Notes under the pieces: generated by a model
What the model saw: the letters and a program-made list of their open reading frames with translations, nothing else
Told to the model about the DNA's origin: nothing
Databases searched by the model: none
Assembly (NCBI GenBank): GCA_016285075.1
Contig: JAEEQB010000012.1
Span: 27,667-91,666 of the forward strand
DNA length: 64,000 nt
Source of the DNA: Prevotella sp.
GTDB taxonomy: Bacteria; Bacteroidota; Bacteroidia; Bacteroidales; Bacteroidaceae
Reading direction: 5' to 3'
Shown: positions 56,946 through 64,000 of the stretch, one piece after another
Position numbering within the stretch: the first letter of the stretch is position 1
Layout: each line of letters starts with the position of its first letter
Program-made: the position numbers and the translations under genes

Positions 56946-59300
56946 TTATTGGCTTCCCATATATAAAGTAGCTCCTTGAGTTACCACAAAGTCGTTCTCA
57001 ATGTTTATGTCGTTACCAATGATCTTTGTTTGGCCACTCACAATATTTACGGCACCCTGTGGTTTGTCTGTGGTTACGTCACTACCAACGAACACATGCC
57101 TTGCCAGAATATTCCTCAAACCACTTATTGCCTCATTCTGAACATAAATGGTATCGAAATAGTTCGTAATATATGGTACATATCCTGGTTTGGTAATGCA
57201 GATGCTGCAATCTACAGCAGGTGTTACAAGTGAGACAGAAGAGACGTTATCATACACTTCATAATGGCTTGCACCATTGTCCTGAATACTCATCACACAA
57301 ATCTTACAGGAATCTACGCCAGGATTGATGACCAGTGAATCATTCCTGAAGAAACATGAAGCATTACTAAAAATCTTTGGCGTATCTATGAACACAGGCA
57401 TTTCCGGGTCTCCAAGAGGATTGACTCCATAAAGCAGCCATCCATACGACCCGAATATTGAAAAATTAAGGAGCCACAATACATTATGCTTCGCTTTCCA
57501 TGCAATCTCTCCAAAATGCTTTTGTTTATCATTGAATAGGAGCTTGTAGAATTCTCCATTAAGTTGATTGGATGTCCCTCTATATGCAATGGTATCGCTA
57601 TACCATCCTTCACGTGAACAACCAAAATAGCCAAGGATGCCACTGTTTGGATTTCTCATAAAAGCCTCGCTGAGACTGGTCGGTCTGTCAAAGGCATTAG
57701 TAAGACAGGCTTCCGTAACGATAATGGTATGTCCTGTGTTTTCAATATTCATGGCATCGGACACTGTAAAGTCAGTTCCTTCCATCTTTATAAGAGTAGT
57801 GTCGCCATGAGTGCGTATATTGACGAATGCATATCCATTATTAATTTGGGCTTGTAGGTTTGAAACATTGAAATCGTACGTAGATCCTCCAAAGTCCGTA
57901 TCTGTATCATAGAATCTTTTTTTTACACCACTCCAATATGGCAAGATATCATCGGTGTACATCCATTCACTTTTGTATTGTGTGTCACTCATGGTCACCC
58001 CATTAACAATATAATAAGGTTTTGAGGAGAGTTGCTTACCTGCAAGAAGTAACTGGCTGTTCCAATTAGTGGTGTCACTTGGATTCTCATAATCAATTAG
58101 GCGACTAATATAATTGTTAGCCTCATTGCTGTTATTAACGGACAGTCTCGTAAGTGAAACATCGGGGATTTTATCTATAATGTCATCTTCATTTTGGGAA
58201 AGATCGCCACCATACTCTCCATAGACGCCATTACCATTAGTATCCCAGTCCAAGCTGTCTAGACATGAATAGAAGAGATCTGCAGGGGTATCTTCTTCAT
58301 ATAGGTACCAAAACGAATGAAAAAATGGGTCTTTTGCATATAAATTTATATGGGCTTCTTGGGCTGGAACGACATCGACATCGCCACCTAACAACACGTA
58401 TTTCAATGGACGTGTTGAATGTGTTTTGTAGTCTTTTATTGCTTTCTTTATCCGAAGTTGCTGACGGTTCCCAGTGTACGCATCATCTATGTCTTCCACA
58501 GTAAGCACTTTTGTCCTAACACCCTTTTGGGTTTTCCAGTCTGCCAATCGTTGGAACGATGTTCTCAGGCTCTCATTTGTGATAATGAGGTATTCATAGT
58601 CATAATCTACTCCAGAACCGTTTACTTTAGCTTTCCTCACAAAGGGTTCTGCCTGTTCCATATTTCCGTAAAGTTCCTCAAGATCATCGCCATTGATAAC
58701 CATACCACGTACCATATCACGAGCCAACAGCCCTTGTTTTCCTGTATTTACATTCTTTTTTCTGCCATCAAATGTAAGCTTCGACGTCAAACGAATATCC
58801 ATTTCTTGTGTCATATAGAGTTTCTTTGTTTTAGCGTCGTAGCGAAATGGACAAACGACGAAAGAAAGGAATCTATAGCCGTCCATATGATGCGTTCCTG
58901 TATATATAACTGCTGAATCAGGATAGACTCGTGGAAGATAACCAGTCATTGATTCATTATGATGAGTCAATGAAATGTTTGTAGGAATCTCCCCTGGAAT
59001 TGGGGCTATATCGACTCCCTCTTTTATCAAGACCTCCTTTCTGTCAATAGTGAAGCCGAACAGTTCATAGTCTGGTGCGACAAGGAACTGAATACCCATA
59101 AAAGGCAACGCAGGGTCACATGGCCTTGAGACAAAGGCCGTCTTATACTTTTCAGTACTGATATACAACTCATTGTTCCTGCTCTTCATACAAAAATCCT
59201 TTTCATCAAACAGCAAATGAATTTCATTTGTTGTCTGAGCCGTAACATACCACGGAATACATAGCAATAAGAGCAGGATAATTAACAAATACTTTTTCAT
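56946..59300 (-). CDS. C25 (gingipain-like) cysteine peptidase family protein
   Basis: YLIITNESLRTSFQRLADWKTQKGVRTKV; VLLGGDVDVVPAQ; candidate catalytic His in NIRTHGD and Cys in VTEACLTNAFD. Confidence 0.85.
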   Translation of the reverse strand: MKKYLLIILLLLLCIPWYVTAQTTNEIHLLFDEKDFCMKSRNNELYISTEKYKTAFVSRPCDPALPFMGIQFLVAPDYELFGFTIDRKEVLIKEGVDIAPIPGEIPTNISLTHHNESMTGYLPRVYPDSAVIYTGTHHMDGYRFLSFVVCPFRYDAKTKKLYMTQEMDIRLTSKLTFDGRKKNVNTGKQGLLARDMVRGMVINGDDLEELYGNMEQAEPFVRKAKVNGSGVDYDYEYLIITNESLRTSFQRLADWKTQKGVRTKVLTVEDIDDAYTGNRQQLRIKKAIKDYKTHSTRPLKYVLLGGDVDVVPAQEAHINLYAKDPFFHSFWYLYEEDTPADLFYSCLDSLDWDTNGNGVYGEYGGDLSQNEDDIIDKIPDVSLTRLSVNNSNEANNYISRLIDYENPSDTTNWNSQLLLAGKQLSSKPYYIVNGVTMSDTQYKSEWMYTDDILPYWSGVKKRFYDTDTDFGGSTYDFNVSNLQAQINNGYAFVNIRTHGDTTLIKMEGTDFTVSDAMNIENTGHTIIVTEACLTNAFDRPTSLSEAFMRNPNSGILGYFGCSREGWYSDTIAYRGTSNQLNGEFYKLLFNDKQKHFGEIAWKAKHNVLWLLNFSIFGSYGWLLYGVNPLGDPEMPVFIDTPKIFSNASCFFRNDSLVINPGVDSCKICVMSIQDNGASHYEVYDNVSSVSLVTPAVDCSICITKPGYVPYITNYFDTIYVQNEAISGLRNILARHVFVGSDVTTDKPQGAVNIVSGQTKIIGNDINIENDFVVTQGATLYMGSQ

Positions 59301-59330
59301 ATTGTTTCCTTCTATATAAATAAGTACTTT

Positions 59331-60422
59331 TTACTTCGACAGAATCATTCGCTTCGTATCAATCTCCCGTCCATTCACTACGAGGGAATACAAGTAGAGG
59401 CCTTCGCCGAGTTCCCATCCGTTAATAGACACGCTGGTCATTCCCAATGATACAGGCAGTTTCTTCAGCATCTTGCCACTCATATCGAAGATGCAGATGG
59501 CAGCATTCGTTGCATCGTCAGCCAAACGAAAACGAATGGTAGTTTGTTCCTTGAAAGGATTCGGCGTGTTCTGATAGAGCACATTACCTGTAGCAACATC
59601 ATTAAAATCTGCATTTTCCTCGCCAACAGAGCGTGTCTTATAATCTGAGCTGCCCTTCACAGCATCCAGTTCCTGCTTCAGTTCCTGAATACTACGCAAA
59701 AGGAGAGGCACCATTTCTATGTAGTTCACTGTCATATAGCCATCTTGTCCTTCTTTAACTAAGTCAGGATATATCTTCTGGAGTTCCAGAGCCGATACGC
59801 CGAAATGTCGTCTGTCAGATAGTTCTTTTGTACTGGGACGCTTTAAGTTGTATTCCATCACCTCCAAGTTCTGGAGTTTTGCCAACGGAGATTGTTCCTT
59901 TGCTACCGAACTCAGAGATGTTACATTCTCATTCAGCCGCATGTCCATTATACAATTTATAATGTATGCAGTAAAATCACCATCCACATAAGTCGACCCA
60001 TAGAAGAAGCCTGCATAGCCACCAGAAGGAATGGCTATTGACTCTACATTACTCCCATATATGGCAGCACCACTTGCATTATATTTAATAGTACCAATCA
60101 CTCCGTATTTTTTGCCGCTGAGTCCTATTCCATTTCCCCAAATTCCAATGGAATTTCCTGTATTTCCATTCTTTAATCCTTCAGCCAATACAGCAACTGA
60201 TCCTATCGATGTACCCGACTCATGGTTGTATGACCATATACCTTTTGAATAATTGCCAAAATCACTGTTGAAAGATGAATTTGAACTATCCCCAATATTC
60301 AATTTAGCATTAAAGTTTGTACTATTTTTAATACCTACTTCACCAGACTGATTAACTTTCAGCTGAGCTGAAGCTAAAGCGGGAACAACAAAGGCGAGCA
60401 GTAGAAACAAATCTTTTTTCAT
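59331..60422 (-). CDS. Secreted protein with S74/tail-fibre-chaperone-like region and T9SS-type C-terminal domain
   Basis: RRHFGVSALELQKIYPDLV...GYMTVNYIEMVPLLLRSIQELK; C-term YQNTPNPFKEQTTIRF...GLYLYSLVVNGREIDTKRMILSK. Confidence 0.8.
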   Translation of the reverse strand: MKKDLFLLLAFVVPALASAQLKVNQSGEVGIKNSTNFNAKLNIGDSSNSSFNSDFGNYSKGIWSYNHESGTSIGSVAVLAEGLKNGNTGNSIGIWGNGIGLSGKKYGVIGTIKYNASGAAIYGSNVESIAIPSGGYAGFFYGSTYVDGDFTAYIINCIMDMRLNENVTSLSSVAKEQSPLAKLQNLEVMEYNLKRPSTKELSDRRHFGVSALELQKIYPDLVKEGQDGYMTVNYIEMVPLLLRSIQELKQELDAVKGSSDYKTRSVGEENADFNDVATGNVLYQNTPNPFKEQTTIRFRLADDATNAAICIFDMSGKMLKKLPVSLGMTSVSINGWELGEGLYLYSLVVNGREIDTKRMILSK

Positions 60423-60465
60423 GTTTTTTGTTTTTTAAGTTTATAAATTACTGTTGTTAATAGAA

Positions 60466-60506
60466 GTGCCGACACACCGGTGTTTAGCTTCTTTGCCGGC
60501 ACACCG
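60466..60506. repeat. Intergenic repeat with pseudoknot-order arms, copy A
   Basis: GTGCCG / CGGTGT / CGGCAC / ACACCG, order a-b-a'-b'. Confidence 0.7.
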
Positions 60507-60574
60507 AAAAGAGGGATTAGCTTAAACTATGTACATGAGTACAAGTTATTTAGGCACATCAAAAAGGAATATAA

Positions 60575-61075
60575 TTATTCTTGAAGAATGACAGTATAAT
60601 CTGGGGTCATTTCCACTTCAATTGGTAGTGTTTCCACTTTCGGAAATATCTTCCAGAAATACATATCGAATGCCATGCACCAGCTCCAATCTGTTGGTTC
60701 CACATCAAGAACCAGTATATATTTCTCTTCCTGCCTGATAAGTTCCTGCTTCAGCACGTTACACTCTCTTGCGACATAACGTTGACCAATAAGGAGAGTT
60801 TTGTCTGAGAAATCAATATTGGGGAGTTCCTTTGTTCCCGAATATATGCTCTTCAGTTCTTCCATGCTATTTATTAGATAGATGTTATTGGAATTACGCT
60901 CGTTCACAAAAAACGAAGCCGATTCTTCAAGATATACAGGCAATTCGGAAGAAAGAAAAGATGTGATGGAGTCATCGGAAGCAAAAACATCCTTTGGCTC
61001 ATCAACTTCAACAGTGTCATTCCTTTCACATGAGATAACTGTTAAAAAGCATGTTAAGAATAGAATTTTTCTCAT
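60575..61075 (-). CDS. Hypothetical lipoprotein
   Basis: MRKILFLTCFLTVISCERN lipobox. Confidence 0.75.
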   Translation of the reverse strand: MRKILFLTCFLTVISCERNDTVEVDEPKDVFASDDSITSFLSSELPVYLEESASFFVNERNSNNIYLINSMEELKSIYSGTKELPNIDFSDKTLLIGQRYVARECNVLKQELIRQEEKYILVLDVEPTDWSWCMAFDMYFWKIFPKVETLPIEVEMTPDYTVILQE

Positions 61076-61114
61076 TTTAATTAATGTTTGAATTAATACT
61101 TAATACGTTACAAA

Positions 61115-61156
61115 GTGCCGACGCTTTGGAGTTGCACCATCAACACCGGCACTCCA
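61115..61156. repeat. Intergenic repeat with pseudoknot-order arms, copy B
   Basis: GTGCCG / TGGAGT / CGGCAC / ACTCCA, order a-b-a'-b'. Confidence 0.7.
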
Positions 61157-61172
61157 AATAAGATAGATTGCC

Positions 61173-61548
61173 TTACAGCGTGATATAGCCATAGAAGAGC
61201 AAACTGCCAGAGATTAGCTCTATGCGGTAAGTGCCGCTGAGCGTGGTGGGTAGCCAGACCTGGGTCTGCAACGAGGGAACGACAACCATATAGACCACGT
61301 TGTTCGAAGTATCAACAATGCGGAGCAAATAGTCGACATGGGTGCCGTGGAAATCCAAAAGGTAGCCATTCTGCCATAGATGGGGCATTAGGATGGGTGT
61401 CTTTGGATTGCCTGGTGTATCAGGAGTAGGATCTCCCCAATCAATACTGAATTCAATTTCTTCCTCCTCTGGTTCTTGCGCATACGTAGGAATGCCCAAG
61501 AAAAGAGAACTAAATAATAATAACGTAAGTAATAATTTTTTTCTCATA
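61173..61548 (-). CDS. DUF3244-like small secreted protein
   Basis: Signal peptide MRKKLLLTLLLFSSLFLGIPTYAQ; short beta-rich domain GTYRIELISGSLLFYGYITL. Confidence 0.6.
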
Positions 61549-61726
61549 GTTGTTAATGTTCTTGTTTGTAAATAACCAGAATTGCAATTCGGCTGCAAAT
61601 ATATACATTAACAAATAAAGCATCAAGAAAAAAGTGAGCTAAGAATTTACCAAGAATTTACCACAACAGAAAACCCGCTTAAAACGAGCGGGTTATGATA
61701 ATTTACCATAAATTTACTCCTTGGAG

Positions 61727-63403
61727 TTACAATGGTGATTGCTCGTGAATCGACCTCAACAGCCGGTCGAAATCCTTACTGTCACCATCGCCTTTAAACA
61801 GTTTTGTGTGAAGGCGCTTGCGGGTTTTAGTCACCGTTGCTTCATCTATCCCTAAGATTCCGGCGCAAGATTTAACGGAGATGTAGAGTCGGGTAAGAAG
61901 ACAGATATGGTATTCATTGTCAGTCAAAGAGGTCTTCTGTTCTGTTATGAAATGATAGAAGTTGGGAAACTCTTCCTTAAGCAATTCGTGGACATTCTGC
62001 CAATCTCCTTCCGTCATTTGTATACCGCGTCTAGCCTTTTTTGCGAATACCTGATATTTGCTGTTTTCATTAATGCGTGTCAGTTCGTCTTTGAAGGCTT
62101 TGCCGGAAAGCGTTTCTTTCAGGTATTCGTATTTAGTCAAAGCACTCTGCAAGTCAGCTATTTCTGCAGTCTTTTTTGTAATCAGCTCGTCAAGGTTGGC
62201 ATCATTCGCACGCAAGATCTCCAACTCTTCTTGTGCTTTCTTAAGGTGGGACTGGAGCTCAAGGTATCGGGCTGTTTCAGCCTTACGCTTTTTCCGCTGT
62301 AAATGATACATCACCGCAATGGCGCCAGAGACAATCAGCAGTAATAAGGCAATCACACTGACAATAAGTAGCCGGATGGTTTGCATGTCAGCTTTGTTCT
62401 TTTCTTGCTGCGCTATCTCTTGCTGGCTGCTATAGTCGTACATGGCCTTGGCCTGTTCAACCTCGTGTGTAGTCATCTGGACAAAGCAAGAATCGTTCAT
62501 GTCGTATGCATAGAGGGCATACTTGGCGGCAGAGTCCGACATGTGCTTTTGTTGGTATAGCAGGGCAAGGCCTCTTGATCCATAATTCTGATTGTTAAAG
62601 TCTCGTCCAGTACGCAGTTCTTTGCGAAAGAAGAATTCTGAAGAGTCCAGTTGTTGTTCTCTCAAATAATAAAGACCTTTAAAGAAATAATAGACTTCTC
62701 GACCCGCCGAGATATTCATTGCATCATCAAAATAGCCCGAATAGAGTTCGTGCTCTATCATATATGGTAAGGCCTTGTCATCTTCACCTTTATCAATGAG
62801 TGTTTTTGCAAGAGCTCCTGAATAGCCTGCTGCAACCTTATTATAATTATATGCTTTCATTTGACTAATAGCATCCATATAAATAAAGATTGCAGAATCT
62901 TTCATTTGTAGCTGTTCGTAGGCAGATGCTTTCATGGCATAACACTGTAAAGCTGCCAAAGTGTCGTTTTCTCGCCATGCATAAGATGATGCAAGATCCT
63001 CATATTCCAGCTGGTTTCGATACAGACCCTGCTGATAGAAGATAGTAGCGCTTTGCCCATACACTCGGCTGAGTTGGGCGAAGTCGCAGTCGGGGCTAAG
63101 TGTGTCGGCACGGGTGATGGCCTCCTGGTAGCAGTGGAGGGCCATGGGAGCCTCGCGCATATCGGCGTAGCAGCGGCCCAAGAGGTAGTGGGCCAGCAGC
63201 TGGTCGTTGGGTGTGCCGTGGCTGTCGAAATAATCAGCAAGGGTCTGTGCCTCGTTGCGCTCCTTGACGGTGAGCACGGAGTCGGCACGGTTCAGCTCGT
63301 TCAGCGCATCAAGCCGCTGGCGCATCTCGCTGTACTGACCGCCGCCTGAACAGGAGGCCAGCGTGATCAGTATCAGGAGCACTGTGTATGAGATTCTTTG
63401 CAT
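61727..63403 (-). CDS. Lipoprotein/membrane-anchored TPR protein with coiled coil and C-terminal LuxR-like HTH
   Basis: Lipobox ITLASCSGG, TPR repeats, TM LLIVSVIALLLLIVSGAIAVMYHL, C-term SLTDNEYHICLLTRLYISVKSCAGILGIDEATVTKTRKRLHTKLF. Confidence 0.78.
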   Translation of the reverse strand: MQRISYTVLLILITLASCSGGGQYSEMRQRLDALNELNRADSVLTVKERNEAQTLADYFDSHGTPNDQLLAHYLLGRCYADMREAPMALHCYQEAITRADTLSPDCDFAQLSRVYGQSATIFYQQGLYRNQLEYEDLASSYAWRENDTLAALQCYAMKASAYEQLQMKDSAIFIYMDAISQMKAYNYNKVAAGYSGALAKTLIDKGEDDKALPYMIEHELYSGYFDDAMNISAGREVYYFFKGLYYLREQQLDSSEFFFRKELRTGRDFNNQNYGSRGLALLYQQKHMSDSAAKYALYAYDMNDSCFVQMTTHEVEQAKAMYDYSSQQEIAQQEKNKADMQTIRLLIVSVIALLLLIVSGAIAVMYHLQRKKRKAETARYLELQSHLKKAQEELEILRANDANLDELITKKTAEIADLQSALTKYEYLKETLSGKAFKDELTRINENSKYQVFAKKARRGIQMTEGDWQNVHELLKEEFPNFYHFITEQKTSLTDNEYHICLLTRLYISVKSCAGILGIDEATVTKTRKRLHTKLFKGDGDSKDFDRLLRSIHEQSPL

Positions 63404-63517
63404 TAAATAATCGAATTAAATAATTAGTCCGATTCACAGCAGTTGGCGCAGTCTCTGCTCGGACGGTGCAAAGGTAATGAAATTTATACAGAACACCAAA
63501 TTTTTGGTGATTTTTAT

Positions 63518-63985
63518 TTAATCTGACCCCCTAACGCTCCGAAGGGGCAACAGCAGTAAGCCCGAGGCATTGCCCTGGGTGATAGGTATGGCGCGGATAA
63601 CGTCCTGCGAGGGCAATACATTCTCAATATACGATTTAATATGCTTGGCAAATTCGCCCCTGAAGAGCCTTTTTACAGGAACCCTTTGCTTACGGAAGAA
63701 ACTGTCTGCATCTCCAGAGATAATAGAGTCCAGCATGACAATGGCTCTTTTGTCTCGTTGATAATGCCTGTAGGCAATTCATTTGCCCACATTTATTGTG
63801 GATAGGTAACTGACACCAACATCTGGAGTGTAGTCACTCAGATGCTCTTTTTCCATGTAGGAAACGAGGTGGTAGACACTCGTCATTAGCCTGTTTTGGG
63901 AGTCTCCAGACACCTCGTAACCTGACAAGGATTGACGAACCTTATTAAAAAGGTCATCTCGTGAAACCTTGATAAATTTACCCAT
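63518..63985 (-). pseudogene. Possible tyrosine-recombinase N-terminal (SAM-like) remnant with in-frame TGA; 3' end encoded by the GC-rich repeat
   Basis: MGKFIKVSRDDLFNKVRQSLSGYEV...TINVGK*IAYRHYQRDKRAIVMLDSIISGD...; both ORFs share a frame across TGA at 63779-63781. Confidence 0.4.
63535..63622. repeat. GC-rich intergenic repeat element, copy 2
   Basis: CGCTCCGAAGGGGCAACAGCAGTAAGCCCGAGGCATTGCCCTGGGT...AACGTCCTGCGAGGGC; related to 55809-55896. Confidence 0.7.
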
Positions 63986-64000
63986 AATACTGATAGTTTT

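Noticed and set aside
63494-63509. CACCAAATTTTTGGTG hairpin as a terminator
   Set aside because: AT-rich short stem near the start side of a minus-strand gene; too weak to call.

Overview
This is a 64 kb Bacteroidales chromosome segment, most likely Prevotella-like. That placement is an inference from gene content, TAnnTTTG-type promoters and family signatures, not from a search. Housekeeping and metabolic blocks are: rseC-rnfBCDGEA; ffh; an M16 peptidase; folD; a cobalamin cluster (cbiA, cbiP, cbiB and a separate cobK-cbiD fusion); a glycogen block (debranching enzyme, GT4, GH57); a beta-propeller/DUF362 protein, an esterase-GH2 fusion and uxuA/uxuB; a GHL10/DUF187 hydrolase; a CstA-type transporter; nadC; an M23 peptidase; deoD; and a histidine phosphatase. 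Accessory regions include a TonB receptor/DUF4876-like/DUF6850-like surface locus (11.4-18.1 kb) and a secreted C25-peptidase / T9SS-sorted locus beside a membrane TPR-HTH regulator (56.2-63.4 kb). The strongest unexplained signals are non-coding. They are: (i) an AAA+/DUF4143 ATPase bracketed by two near-identical REP-like palindromes, next to what looks like a truncated GNAT-toxin gene; (ii) two 81-bp elements bounded by the same 15-bp arms at exactly 66-bp centre spacing; (iii) four GTTAAC palindromes at exact 22-bp spacing; (iv) two intra-operon repeats with pseudoknot topology and apparent compensatory changes. No rRNA, tRNA or CRISPR array was recognised. All family names come from reading the sequence and have not been database-verified.
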